From Diaporthe sp. PMI_573 (taxonomy: Eukaryota > Ascomycota > Sordariomycetes > Diaporthales > Diaporthaceae), in contig JAJTUP010000020.1 of assembly GCA_021399435.1 (NCBI GenBank), positions 248,001-312,000 on the forward strand: a stretch of DNA of 64,000 nt. Reading direction: 5' to 3'. The first letter of the stretch is position 1. The number at the start of each line of letters is the position of its first letter. The translations under genes and the position numbers were made by a program. The notes below the pieces were generated by a model. It ran no database searches, had not been told where the DNA came from, and was given only the letters and a program-made list of their open reading frames with translations. Positions 42,937 to 54,493 of this stretch are shown one piece after another.

Positions 42937-44915
42937 TTACCATAACACACCTTTCGCCCTGGCCCCTTGCACATCGTTGCGCTTCCTCAGATCGATGTTC
43001 TTCCACATAAAGATACATGAGAAAGCCACGGCCACAATGCATGCAGCCGGGAAGACCACATAGTCCTGAGCTGCCCAATAGGCCGCTACCACAGCATCCC
43101 GGATAGGACTCCCCACTGGATACTCCTTCTGCTTCTCCAAAGAGCCGAGCAGCTCGCTGGTGAGATTATTCCTGGCGGCGCCGGCTGGGAGGGGGAGATT
43201 GTCATTTAGGATGCGTGGCAGAGCATTCGTCCATATAGCCGTGGCGGTGGTAGAGCCGATGGCCACTCCTATTGAGAGGAATGTGCCCCAGATACCGAGG
43301 GCCATGGCGACGTGTTTGTGCTCGACGTTGGCCACAACTGCCATTTGGCTGCATGCGATGAGGACTCTCTCTCCGACACCCAGGCCCGCCTGGAACATCT
43401 GGAGGATACTGCCAGGGACCTCTGGTTCGCGAAAAACCAACAGAAACCCGGTGAGGGTTCCCAAGAGTCCTCCGCCAAACAAGGCCGGGAGTTTGTGATC
43501 TCCTGTCTGCCGAAGTAGGCTGGGGATCTGTTAATAGATGTCGAGTACGATCTCATTTGGTATTATGAAGCCGCAGGGATAGCTTACAGTCCAAGAACTG
43601 GGGCCGAGATCGCGGAGGCGAGAATACGGGTGTTGATGATACGACCGGCAGCAATGCTTGTTTGGTCATGGACCACTTGAAGGTATGAGCTGTAATAGGA
43701 GCCCCAGCAGGCGGTGGATGCAGCTGAAAACAAGACCGCCAAGCACCCGTTAAATAAGCTCTTGTCGCTCATCATCAGGTGCCAAGGGAAGCAAGTAGTG
43801 GCGGGAGCCAGACCGTTCTCCCAGATGAAAAGAAACGCTAGGCTTATGGCCCCAAGAATGGGCATGAACCAGAAGGACCTCTCTAGCCAACCCTCTTGGG
43901 TCCCCGGGAGATGGCTGGGGGCAAGAAGCATCAGGGAGATCCCGGCAATAGCAAGGCCGACACCTGGAACATCGAGCTCAACCAAGAACCGCCCCAGACG
44001 GCTGTGGAGCCTTGGCTTTTGTTTTGTGGTCGTGGCGCCGCTCTCTTCGTCTTTTTCCAAGAGCCTGGCCCGGGAAATGGAGAGTACAGGAGAAAGGAGG
44101 CCAAGAGGGAGAATAATGATAATATCGCAGACACCAAAGGTCGATCGCCAGTCGAGCAGCTGTGCAAGGTATGGCGCGGCGAAGGTGGTCAAGATGACCG
44201 GGGTTACATAGATCCCATAAATTAGAGCTATTACAACGTTCAGTCAGTAAAGTCTCAGAGCAAGTGCTGAAGAGATGGTAGGCAATCTGGAGGACAGAGG
44301 GTGGTTGTTGTGACGTGCTTCCGTGGAAGTTGGGCAGCAAAAGATCATACCTCTGTTCTTGAGCGAGGTCATGTCTGCCAGAATGACAGTCAAGACGAAG
44401 TCTAGCAAGCTCGAACCGATTCCGTAGAATATCTGGCCGACGACTGTTGCTGCTAGGGATTGAGCGCCTGTCAGAAACAGCAGACCCAGGTTCCAGATAA
44501 GCCACGCCAGATGAAAGCCACTTTTACGACCATGTTTGTCGATGATCTTGGCCATCGGGAGCCTGAGGACGCCGCTCGATATTCCGAGGACCATGGGTAA
44601 GACCGAAAGGACACTGTGGGCGGACTCGGAGAAATTGGACATGACATGTGGAGTCAGATTGAGGACGACTCCGTCGACGAGAAGCACGATGAATCTGGCG
44701 AACAGGATCCTGTATTTTGTATCAGTTCTATCGAGATCACCATACAGAGTACCCAGGCTGCCTGTCGGAGATATCAGTGCTTACAAAGCGAACGCTGTCC
44801 ACTGTAGCTTCTTGGACGTGAAAACCACAACAGCTGAGTCTGTCCCGGGTCCCCCATTTCTCTTATCATCGTCGACCTCGAAAGGGCTCGGCCTCGAAAT
44901 TTCCGACTCGTCCAT
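42937..44915 (-). CDS. MFS transporter, siderophore-iron (Sit/Mir) type
   Basis: Four exons on the minus strand: 44785..44915, 44351..44709, 43588..44227 and 42937..43519, 570 aa. The last acceptor is the second of two nearby AGs, chosen because only it keeps frame. The MFS A-motif reads AKIIDKHGRKSG, and ADMTSLKNRG, GSYYSSYLQVVHDQTS and QKEYPVGSPIRDAVVAAYW are characteristic of siderophore-iron transporters, which have about 14 helices. These take up ferric siderophores through the plasma membrane, although members in secondary-metabolite clusters may carry other compounds. A polar N-terminal tail of about 50 residues precedes the first helix, as usual. Neighbours: a dioxygenase and a Nudix-like gene; no siderophore synthetase is in the window. 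Confidence 0.9.
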
Positions 44916-45716
44916 TATCGTTGAAACATACAAGCGATATGATCTTCGGTAAAGTGTACTGGCATGAGCGGTGGGCACAGATATAGTCGCACGCAGCTTG
45001 GAATTCAGGACAGTGTTCTTGGCTCAAGTCTGCGCGGGCATGGAAGAGCCGTGCCGTGCAGATCTTTGCGTTCGACTTCCGTCCTCAGAATGGTGGTTTG
45101 TGCGAAACCAACTACGCCAAGAGCCCAAAAGGGTGACGGCCCGAGAGATCTAGGGAGGCAGTGGTCTATGGCAGTAGTAGGGGAAGCAGCCGCACATAGT
45201 TACCAGTCCACTTGGAACGGCGTTGAGGCCATTCCCGTCACATAGGATCGCGTGTCACAAGCGCCGTTACTAGCAGCGCACAGCGCACAGCACTTGTCGG
45301 AGTCCAGTCCTGACAGCACGAGAACACTGAATACGTGATGTTTGCTTCATTCGAAACATGCGTATATGCACCGGGCTGGAGGAGCGCAATAGCACCTTGA
45401 ACACCGCCTCTTGAACGACGGAAACCAACTGACTTGTTCTCGGTGAAGACATCGCTGTCGCAAGGAACCTCTTGGTCCTTTGGATGCTTCTCCTCTTGTG
45501 AAAACCCTTCTCGCCTGGAACCGTACCCTAGCAAATGATGGTACCGCCTTGGTCCTGATGAGCTGATACCCCCCTCCTGTAATCATGAACACTGAACTTT
45601 GTGGGTATGATTTCCAGTGAAAGACCGCCTAGCCCAACCGATCAAACATCCGCCACAGCAGATTCTCGGGCACATCAAGCTGGCAAGACCGCGCCCACAG
45701 TCGACTCGGTCCGGGT
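44916..45716. other. Intergenic, no gene seen
   Basis: 800 bases upstream of the MFS gene and downstream of the Nudix-like gene; presumed promoter of the transporter. No gene supported. Confidence 0.45.
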
Positions 45717-46446
45717 TCAGATACTGGCGCCCCAAGGGTTTCGGTCCCAGTCCACGTTGTGCCACTTGCGAATGAAGTTGCGCAAGGCGGTGAAAGGTAC
45801 CCTGGATTTCTCGCGCTTGCACATGTCCTCAATCTCATACCAGTTGAAGTAGGCGAGCCTGTCCATCTTTTGAGTCTCCTCATCCTGCACGCAAGACACG
45901 CATAACGCTTCGTCAGCAAACCAGTCGTCACAGGCTTCCTAACGGAGCTGCCAGGAAAGAATCACAAACCTACCTCGGATCCACCATACTTGGTGTCTGG
46001 CTCCACCTCGTCCAGAACATCGACAATTAGGCAGTAGGCAAACACCGTCGACAACTTGCACTGATCCTCATCCATCGTCTCAGGGAGAGTATCGTCCATG
46101 GAAACCAGGGTCTGAGCGGGAAGCTGGTCGAGTATCTTGTTACACGGGGAGACCCTGTCGGGCAGCGTCCAGCCGACCGACTCCAGGACCCGTTGAACGC
46201 AATCCTCCACCTTCTCGCCGGGCTCTAGCTCGTCGCTGGGAAAGAACCAGGTGCCTTTTAGGACAGAGTCCAAGGTCAGCAGCTTCCATAGAGTGGTGGT
46301 GCCTTGACACAAGCTGGGAGCTTACCTTCCTCTGGGCCAACCTGTCGCTTTCCCATCAGGAATGCGATGCCGCCATCCTTGGCGCCGACGATCATTGTCG
46401 TGACAAGAACGCCTGGAGAATCAGGGGTAGACGATGATGAAGCCAT
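45717..46446 (-). CDS. Nudix-fold protein with degenerate Nudix box
   Basis: Three exons on the minus strand: 46326..46446, 45974..46254 and 45717..45884, 189 aa. The fold's opening strand is GVLVTTMIVGAKDGGIAFLMGKRQVGPEEG, and the Nudix-box region (residues 41-68) reads GTWFFPSDELEPGEKVEDC and QRVLESVGW. In the catalytic consensus Gx5Ex7REUxEExGU the glutamates of REUxEE bind metal; here the block reads RVLESVG, so at least two are missing. The protein may bind nucleotides or peptides without hydrolysing them, or be a diverged fungal subfamily. It ends with the tryptophan-rich FIRKWHNVDWDRNPWG. Substrate unknown. Confidence 0.72.
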
Positions 46447-47664
46447 CTTTGATGACTTGATGTAGAGGTTGATGGTGTTTCTGGATGGCCGAGTTGTGCA
46501 GTTGCAATGGCACAGGGTGAAGCAGATGGTGCGCTGCCAGTGCTTGCCTCAGGTTGAGGGGGGGGGCTTTGCAGCCAGCTTGGAAATTTTGTTTGAGAGT
46601 TTTTCAAGCAGCTTTGACCTTTGCAGTTCCCTACAGGCCGGAGAGATGGTAGTGCAGGTCAAGTGGTGCTTCTGGCAAGCAGAACTAAACATTACAAAAC
46701 ACACAGCAGGTTTTGGCACTGAAGGATTGTTGTTTATCACTCAACAGTCACAGTCCTTGACTTTTGCAATAGCAAAGATACTTTACTGCTCAAGATCAAT
46801 TCCGGGCGGGAGGTGTGAACGTGCATTCGAAAGCAGTTGACAGCTCCTGGACTCCTGGCAGACCTAGTGCTGGCCGCAATTATAAAGTCTTCGTTCGTCT
46901 ACGCAGCGCCTGTGCGTGTTGTGTATGATTACTTGTCTATGAAGCGATTCAAACACAGAGCCGTAGCCTAGACTTAAGTACCAATGAACTCAACCGGAGT
47001 CGTCGAGGATCCAGTGCAGCCGTACACTATGTTGCTCCTCGCACTCTCTTCGAGACAGGCAAGACGTGATGTGAGAGGATTCTCGAGGATTATCAAGAAA
47101 CTAAGGTTAGGTCAAATACAGACGGCTTCGGCCACGCTATGTTTTTATATCTATAAAGCTATAAATAGTTTTCTTTTCTACTTTCTAAACGCTTGGTAGA
47201 AGCTTTATAAAAGCCTATTAGATATTAATTAAATTGTTTAATTATTTTAACCCTTATTAAAATTAGTATATATATACTTAAATATAGCTTATAATAAATA
47301 TTTCGTAGATATCTTTTTAAAGGCTTATCGATATAATATATAACATGTCTAGAGTAATATACTATAATTGTAAACCTTTATAGAGTTTTACTTAAACTTA
47401 ACTTGCTCCATACTTTACTTGCTCTTGCAATTGCTCAAGCAGCCAAGAGATAAGAAAGTAAGATAGACGGTTGCAAACCATCTGCCCAAAGACTGACACT
47501 ATGAGGAAAAGAAAACTGAGACGGACTACACACTGCTAGCAGCATAGATGTCCTGGCCAAAAGACCAGAATTTCCAATCTCCAATTAGAATTACTTAGTA
47601 GTTATAATCTCCGTACCGTCACAAAAACCCAACTCCTTCCCCCACAAGAAGCCTGCTGAGTCAT
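46447..47664. other. Intergenic with a strongly AT-rich segment
   Basis: About 1.2 kb. From about 47,130 to 47,420 the DNA is very AT-rich with many TA steps and no open frame, the usual look of a repeat mutated by RIP. No gene seen. Confidence 0.5.
47130..47420. repeat. Probable RIP-mutated repeat relic
   Basis: TA-rich, low in C and G, with TTAATTAAATTG-like runs, sharply different from the flanking coding DNA. RIP converts C to T in repeats of ascomycetes and leaves such islands. The parent repeat is not identifiable. Confidence 0.45.
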
Positions 47665-49590
47665 TCACAACACCTCGAGCGTTTCCAGAGCGTCATGGAA
47701 GTCATCATCTCGTTCGTCGTCAAGGTCGTCCCGCTCAGCATAGAAGTCATCTCTGGCACGAGACCATGGCGCAAGACAGGTGGGGAAGTTAGACTCGCGC
47801 TTGCCAATCTCAACCGACGCAGGATCTGGCGCCATGTTGATGACATGGAGCAACCTGTCGAACGCTACAAGCATCTTCTCAGTCACGTCAACCCGCTGGC
47901 GAAGGAGACTTTTGAAATCGGCGACGGTGTAGTCCCTGTCTTGGGCAGAGTGGAGATGGTCAGTGCCGGCCAGAATGGCTAGCGTCTCGCAATCACCGTA
48001 GAGGGCCGCAAGCTCGAGCAGATTGGGTCCCTTGAGTCGAGGGCAGACGGTGTATTCGTGCCATCGGTCAAGAAATAGGCGCAGGATGCTGTGGCTGTTG
48101 CACTTTATTGCCGTTGTAAGTGGAGTCTCGCCTGTGGACGCCAAGGCGTTGATGTCGGCGCCGTGTTCGAGGAGAAGGATGGCGAAGCTTGCGTTGTCAA
48201 TCCTTGTGGCGTGGAAGAGAGGGGTCTGGTCCTCGGCTGTGAGGGAGTTAGGGTCTGCGCCAAAATCGAGGAGTCTTTTGAGCAGCGTTGCATGTTTGCC
48301 GTTTCTGGTCGCGACGCTGAGAGGGCTCCCCTTTTTAATGCCCCGGGGAGGGAGTGGGTCAGGATCCGCCCCTGATTCTAGAAGGAGCTCGACGCAAGCG
48401 GTGTGACCTTGGGCTGCTGCGTTGGATAGCGGTCCCGAGAGTTGGACATCCATGACATTGGGATCAGCTCCGTGGGTGAGCAAGGCCGCAACGGCCTGAA
48501 TGTCTCCTCTAGCGGCTGCCCAGGCCAACGGCGTACGGCCCATGGCGTCTTGTGCATTCAGTTCATCAGGGTTCAGCAGAAGCTCTTGTTCCAAGTTCTG
48601 CAACAACAGCCCCAAGACGATCCTGTGAATCTTTGTGAATCTTGCACTATCGATAAAGTCGTCAAGGTATTCGCTCCCCTTTGTAAGTGTTCTCATCGCA
48701 CCAGTAGCCCTTTCCGACAGCCCACCTTCCAGCAAGAAGTGACATGCCTTGATACGGGGGCTGTTGTCCGAGGCGGCGATGGGTCGGTAGTCGGCATCTG
48801 CCCCTGCATGCACAAGAAATTCGACCGCCTCATACTGCTTGGCATACAGAGCCCAGCGAAGCAAGGTGTAACCGCGGCTGTTGCTTACGTCTCTGGGGGA
48901 GGCGAGTCCGTGTCGGAAAAGGTACTTTAGTCCGTCGATGTTCCCAGTCTGGGCGAAGATGACACACTGGGAGGCGTCGGGCACTCGTCTCAGGGCCTCC
49001 AGGGACATGGAGGGCGCTCCGCTCATGGCCACTCCCACCTGAAGACGAACCGCGGCGGACCAGATGCTCGCAGGAAACCAGTACTCGACGCTGACTTGGC
49101 TGGCTCGAGCCCCCCTGCAGTCATCATCGTCGCACTTGGGCCCGATCGCGGGCAACCCAGAGTAGTTGATAAAGAGGCGTCCCAAGATGCTGTTCAGGAG
49201 AGAGGGAGATGCGGATCGTTGTGGTATATGACAGGAGCACGGACAGCCAGGGTGGCAGGTTGTGACGTGCGGTCGGACGCGAAGACGGATGGTATCTTGT
49301 ACCTGCGGAATCCCGGGTGGGTTCGGTGCGGCCCTTCTGCGGTAAAGAGGGCCGACTTGGGCGAACTCTCTGGCGCGAAGCCGCTCAGACTGAGCTTGCA
49401 CGAGGTCTTCAACTCGGGCGACACGCTCGTCGATCTTGGCCATACTTTCCAACAGAATCTGGCCAAGGTCCGAATGTTGTTGCGTGCTTTGTTGTGCTGT
49501 TTGGAGAGCAATTGTAGAGACCTGTTCCATGTCGAGACGAATTCTCATCATATCCTGGCTGTGTTTTTCAACTGGCCGATTAGTCAACAT
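47665..49590 (-). CDS. Ankyrin-repeat protein (C-terminal part of a larger gene)
   Basis: The open frame from the ATG at 49590 gives 641 aa. A better natural model starts at 49558, the acceptor of an intron (49559..49656) joining to an N-terminal exon at 49657..50055; that exon is broken (see separate entry). Near the N-terminus is a coiled-coil-like helix (IDERVARVEDLVQAQSERLRAREFA), followed by about eight ankyrin repeats between roughly residues 210 and 560 (GRTPLAWAAARGDIQAVAAL, ETPLTTAIKCNSHSILRLFL and others). Ankyrin repeats bind proteins; in fungi this layout after an N-terminal helical domain is that of STAND-like or related signalling proteins. I see no NACHT domain here. Because the upstream exon carries two lesions, the remaining frame may no longer be made from its own start codon. 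Confidence 0.72.
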   Translation of the reverse strand: MLTNRPVEKHSQDMMRIRLDMEQVSTIALQTAQQSTQQHSDLGQILLESMAKIDERVARVEDLVQAQSERLRAREFAQVGPLYRRRAAPNPPGIPQVQDTIRLRVRPHVTTCHPGCPCSCHIPQRSASPSLLNSILGRLFINYSGLPAIGPKCDDDDCRGARASQVSVEYWFPASIWSAAVRLQVGVAMSGAPSMSLEALRRVPDASQCVIFAQTGNIDGLKYLFRHGLASPRDVSNSRGYTLLRWALYAKQYEAVEFLVHAGADADYRPIAASDNSPRIKACHFLLEGGLSERATGAMRTLTKGSEYLDDFIDSARFTKIHRIVLGLLLQNLEQELLLNPDELNAQDAMGRTPLAWAAARGDIQAVAALLTHGADPNVMDVQLSGPLSNAAAQGHTACVELLLESGADPDPLPPRGIKKGSPLSVATRNGKHATLLKRLLDFGADPNSLTAEDQTPLFHATRIDNASFAILLLEHGADINALASTGETPLTTAIKCNSHSILRLFLDRWHEYTVCPRLKGPNLLELAALYGDCETLAILAGTDHLHSAQDRDYTVADFKSLLRQRVDVTEKMLVAFDRLLHVINMAPDPASVEIGKRESNFPTCLAPWSRARDDFYAERDDLDDERDDDFHDALETLEVL

Positions 49591-49623
49591 TTTGACCTTC
49601 AGGGGGCTTCTTGGGTCAAGGGT

Positions 49624-49645
49624 ATGTGTGTGTGTGTGTGCGTGT
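49624..49645. repeat. GT/CA microsatellite in intron
   Basis: A run of TG dinucleotides with one C lies in the intron between the broken exon and the ankyrin exon. Confidence 0.8.
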
Positions 49646-49656
49646 GTTGCACGTAC

Positions 49657-50055
49657 CAAGTAGACGCCGCGAGAATGTTCAGGCTTTACTTGACCGCCCG
49701 GAGATGGTCCTGGAGGGATTGCAAGCGACCACGCTCGTTGTGCCAGGCCTTGGCTCCCAGAAGAGGAAGCTTGGGGCTTTTAGATGCGGCACGCAGGTGG
49801 CCAATAACAGAGGAAAGTTCCTTGAGGTTGTTTCTTGCCTGGGCCAGCAGGTGCGGGATTGCATTGGGGTCGCTCTTTCAACAGAGCTGTGATCTGGCTC
49901 AGGACAAGTTCCAGGTCCGCCACCCCGTTGGTGAGTGCACACAGCCGTCCCGGGAGGCCTTTGCAGAGTGCCCGCAGGTCGGAAATCGCCTTGTATGTTG
50001 GTCCGGTGAGGCCAGCGACCACGATGACACTATCTGCAACAGACAGCGGATCCAT
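49657..50055 (-). pseudogene. Broken N-terminal exon of the ankyrin gene
   Basis: Begins MDPLSVADSVIVVAGL, the usual start of the fungal N-terminal helical domain of STAND/ankyrin proteins, and runs to an exon end before GTACGT. After LSQITALLKER the frame must shift by one base to continue as LAQARNNLKELSSVIGHL and SLQDHLRAVK; an extra A in a run of A within TTGAAAGAGC (about 49,877-49,886) explains it. A TAA then interrupts the helix after RAVK. If the extra base is removed, exon lengths (398 and 1894) sum to 764 codons exactly, so the model is internally consistent. The exon is thus disrupted twice. Confidence 0.65.
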
Positions 50056-50434
50056 CAGGAAAAGCGTTTGCAGACAGGGATCCGAGGGACAAAGAAAATA
50101 GGCGGGCAAACAGTTACCACCTACTAGTACTTGGTACCTCGATGTCCTCGGTGCTACGAGGCAGAAGGCACCGCTTGTTACTATCAGCTCCTGTAAAGTA
50201 GCTAGAACAGCTGTTACTTGCCTCAACCATCATATTCACTACCTGGAACGCCTCATCACTCACTCACTCATTCACTCGCTCCTAGACCGTGCATGTGTCA
50301 CTCTAAAGCTTGACTACTCGGGCCGCCTGCTTTGCCTGAGCTGAAGTAGCATCGAAACCCATAAAGATCCACATGAGATCTGCCACTACAACAACGTCAA
50401 AAGAATCAGGTTCGTCGACTTGCTCCCCCTGGCC
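50056..50434. promoter_or_regulatory. Divergent region, ankyrin gene / GDE1-like gene
   Basis: 379 bases between divergent starts, including a TCACTCACTCATTCACTC-like run near 50,255-50,280. Presumed promoters. Confidence 0.4.
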
Positions 50435-53233
50435 ATGAGGTTCGGCCACGGTTTGCATAGGCACTTGGTGCCAGAGTGGAGTCAGCACTACATCGACTAC
50501 AACCTCTTGAAATGCTTCATCAAGCTGTCGAAGATGCCCGGTATGAATAACCCCCATCCCCTCCGACTCCCCTCCCCCTCCGGCTCCCCTCCACTCCGGC
50601 TCCCCTCCCTCTCTCCTACTGAAAATGACACAGAAGCCTATCGGTGCCTGGATACCGGCATCTCTGCTCTGGACGACTTCTTGCGACGACTTCTTGATCG
50701 TCTGGTCATCGTCAACACAGCGCTAGACTCGAAAAAGCTCCAGTGGTTCCTAGAGATCAACACCCGCGCAGTGAGGCGTATCCTCGCCAAGCTTGCCAGA
50801 CATGGCCAAGCCGAGAACCCATCTTACCAAGGTCTCCAGGCTCGATGGCAGACATTGCATTCGACATGGAAGGCTCAACTCGACTCGGCATCTCAAACTA
50901 CCATCGCCACACTCCCCTTGGCCGAGAACGCCGTTCTGTCTCGTATTAGCAGGGCTACAGCTGACAAAACGATTCTGTTGACCGATGACGATGGGTTTAC
51001 ACCGCTTCATCTTGCCGTCATTGGAACCCACACCCAAGCAGCATTGGACATGATTGACTCGCTACTACATGCAGATGGGGTGGCGCCTACTGCCGCCGTC
51101 ATCATGAGTGACGTTCTTTCCATAGCCCTCAGAACCCAAAACGACGACATTGTCCGCTGCCTCTCGAGCGCCGGCCATGCGTGTCTTTGTCGCCCTTCTG
51201 GCCGTGGCGAAACCGCCCTCCACGTGGCCGTCCAGATGGGGCGCCTCGACTACGTGACCCTCATCGTACAAGTGATGCGCGAGCAAGGCGCGATCTTCGA
51301 CGTGCCGGATAATTCTCGGGCCTGGACCCCGCTGTTCTTTGCCTGTGCCGACGGCAACGCCGACATTGCTCGCCTGTTGGTCGAGGCGGGATCAAGCCAG
51401 GGACAACAAGACCGTCTCGGCTGGACTGCGAAGGAGGTCGCGGCCTACAGAGGCCACCTGGCCGTAGCTGACCTGTTTGAAGCCTCCTCCGGCGTCGACG
51501 TCTTGACTGCTGGTGGCCCCGCCAACCCCCTTCCACACGCCAAGGTCAGTGCCAGCAGAGTCCGCTGCGGTCATGACCAGAGTGTCGTCATCGCCACCTG
51601 GGGGACCACCAGCAGTGACCGGCCTGTCGCCGGGGTCAACCTCTCGTTCTGCTCCTCAGCTTACACCCCAGGGAATTACGAAACCGCGTCTTTCGTGCTG
51701 GAGGTCTCCGCGCCGGGTGTTTCGGAGCGGCGACGTGTTCCATTGCCCATCCTCGAGGATCAAATCAACGACCCGTTCGTCTTTGTCGTCCCGAGTGCCG
51801 TGGAGCTACGCTTGCGCTTCGACGTCATTCGTCTGACGGGATCTCCTGGGAAGGAGATGCTAGCCGCCAGTGGGACGGCATTGTTGGCTGGCGACCACCG
51901 GCAATTCGGGACCGATCGACAGAGTCTCGTTCGAGAACAGACAGTCTCCATCCTGGAAACAGACACAATGCGGATGGCAGGGGTTGTGACCTTTACGCCG
52001 CTAGTCGTGCGCCCCTTCTCGCATCTTCAATCACCCAGGCTGCCAGATGGCCTGGTTGGGAATTCCTCAGCCACTCCGCTTCTCGTCGGCCACAGGGGGG
52101 CTGGGCAAAACGTAAAGACACGAAGACATCTCCAGGTCGGGGAAAACACAGTTGCGTCTTTTCTCTCCGCTACCAGACTCGGCGCTTCTTTTGTCGAATT
52201 CGACGTCCAGGTTACACGCGACCTGCAAGCAGTTGCTTTCCACGACTTCTCCCTCAGCGAGTCCGGAACAGACATTCCCATACACGACGTGACACTGGAC
52301 CAGTTCCTGCATGCCAGCAACGTACAATCACCTCGTGGTAATCCTCCTGCAGTGCTTGGGACAGCCCACTCCCGGGAGGAGCCAGGAAGGTCCCGCTCTC
52401 GCTCGCTCGGACGCCAATTTGAGGCTGGGGCGGTCCAGGTTCGAGACAGGCTGAAGCACACAGTCGACTTTCAGAATAAAGGCTTTAAGCCAAACACGCG
52501 AGGCGACTTTGTACAGGACTCGTTTGCAACGCTTCAGGAGATACTCCTCAAGCTACCGCAGGATATTGGGTGTGATATCGAGATCAGTTCGTCCCCTTGG
52601 ATTATTTCCTTGTTTTCCTTTGCATAGTAGCGGTTGAAATCGGCGAGGGGGCTTCATATGACTGACATACGATGTTTTTTAATGCAGAATATCCTCGCCT
52701 TCACGAGTCTGTCGAGGCCGGCGTCGCCCCTATCGCAATTGAACTCAACAAGTTTGTTGATGTCGTCCTCGAGCAGCTCCATCACAACGCTGGCGCCCGC
52801 CCGATCATGCTCTCATCTTTTACGTCCGAGGTCTGCATCCTGCTTGCAATCAAGCAGAGGGCCTACCCCGTGCTTTTCATCACCAACGCCGGCAAGGCGC
52901 CAATGAGTGACATGGAGGTCCGCGCCGCAGACGTACAAGGGGCGGTGCACTTCGCGGAACGCTGGGGGCTCGCCGGAGTGGTTTTCGCTTGCGACTCGCT
53001 CTTGCTGTGTCCACGACTGGTCGGCCTCGTCAGGGTGAGGGGGTTGGTTTGCGGGACATATGGAGAGCAAAATAACCAGCCCGATAACGTAAAGGTATCA
53101 AGCCCTTTCTCCTTGAAAAAAACTTGAAGAATTTTGCTATGCTAACCTTTTGAAATAGCTTCAGGCCGAGGCGGGGGTGGATTTGATCGTGGCGGATCGG
53201 GTAGGCCTCATTGCTGCTAGTTTGGCAGGTTAA
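50435..53233 (+). CDS. GDE1: SPX-ankyrin-GDPD glycerophosphodiester phosphodiesterase (Gde1-like)
   Basis: Exons 50435..50540, 50634..52586, 52688..53094 and 53159..53233, 846 aa. The first intron (93 bases, in frame, C/T-rich, GTATGA..CACAG) could also be coding, adding 31 residues. N-terminal SPX domain: MRFGHGLHRHLVPEWSQHYI. Ankyrin repeats occupy about residues 150-340 (DGFTPLHLAV, GETALHVAVQMGRLDYV). A beta-rich linker precedes the GDPD domain, which begins GHRGAGQN near 520 with ENTVASF, EFDVQVTRD and AFHDFS; the metal and catalytic residues H, R, E, D and H are intact. KYPRLHE follows the join at 52586/52688. The enzyme hydrolyses glycerophosphocholine to choline and glycerol-3-phosphate; SPX senses inositol pyrophosphates, so it is probably phosphate-regulated. 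It is shorter than yeast Gde1. Confidence 0.93.
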
Positions 53234-54493
53234 CACGGAGCCTGTGGTGCTGACAACATGGTCGTCTTCCCAAGGGTGACCAGACAAATGGAACAACTGG
53301 AAGGCAGATTCCAATCCTGCCCAATTACACAGAAGGTCAAGATTCGTCCAATAGGCGGGGTGTGGGCACGTTCATGTGCTTCAAAAACTCAACTTTTTGG
53401 ATGGGTACGGGCTAAGCGCACACCCACCTTTTTCATTAGACTTCTGTTGTCACGCAATCCAACATTCGCGAATGATTAAATCGTTGAATAAATCACAGAA
53501 AGGGGAGCATGATTCCGTAGGCGTGTTTTTCTGCTTACGTTTCCTTTGCTGTTATGCCATTCTTTCGAATCATCTTGACTGTCGTTTCAACAGACATAAC
53601 CTTGCTCAAGAACAAAGTAGTTTCATTTTTAGGTGGTTTCGTTTTTAATCTGTATATATACACTAAGAAGTATATAGGCGGTCCCTTTATATAGTGGTAA
53701 ACGCTTAAACACTTGCCGTTTTTTTTTTAAAAAAAAAAAAAAAAAGAAATATTAGAAATATAATTATACAACATTGTCCGGTCTGAACGGAGCTCGACGA
53801 CCTAAGATAGAGCGACCTCCACCACCTCCAGCCTCACACACCTTCAGATAATTCCGCCAGATGCCCTGAACGGGCAGGCGTTTTTTGGCAGCGCCAGACG
53901 AGGCCGGGGCTGTTGTCGCCCAGGGCGAAAAGCCTCAGCATTTTGTTCCAGACATTTCTTTTTTCGCCCACCATAGCGTTTTTTGCCCAAGAAAAAACAA
54001 TGGAATCCGGGGTACTTGGCGACAGTGGTTTCTTTGCTTACAGTTCACATGATAATAGTTCACCTCTGGCATGCGTGCGTACGTGTGTGTGTGTGTGTGA
54101 TCTTTTCCACCGTTCTTGCTAGAGTACCAACCCGTCTATTATGCCTAATCCCCGTCTGCTCCTGCTCCTCGTGCTCCCTCTGCCCTGTACTCTAAAAACC
54201 ACTAACATCTAACGACCTGGCTGTTGACGCCGACTGTTTGTTCCGTGCATCCCGACGACTTGACCACTTAGATTGGAGGGGAGGTCGGCCTGATGATCGA
54301 AAAGAGGGTCGGTAGTGGTGGTGGCGGCGGTGGCGGCGGCGGCGCCTTTGGCATTGTGACAGAAGCTGCAGACGGGCGGTCAGACGGGCGGGGCGCGCAC
54401 ACACGACGAGGCAAGCAGGCAGGTGGGGGAGCAACTTACAGTCTCGAGTTTCTCTAGGCAGGCGTGGCAGGCGGCGGACTGACTGGTATTAGA
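53234..54493. other. Intergenic with a diverged repeat copy and poly-A/T tract
   Basis: About 1.26 kb. Contains one copy of a repeat (53633..53790), a T-run then A-run at 53,718-53,745, and a GT microsatellite near 54,081-54,099. Short frames show no domain. Confidence 0.45.
53633..53790 (+). repeat. Dispersed repeat, copy A
   Basis: Starts GTGGTTTCGTTTTTAATC and contains GGCGGTCCC, GTGGTAAACGCTTAAACAC, then a T/A-homopolymer tract. It aligns with 56032..56185 in the same orientation; most differences look like C/T or G/A transitions. Confidence 0.7.
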
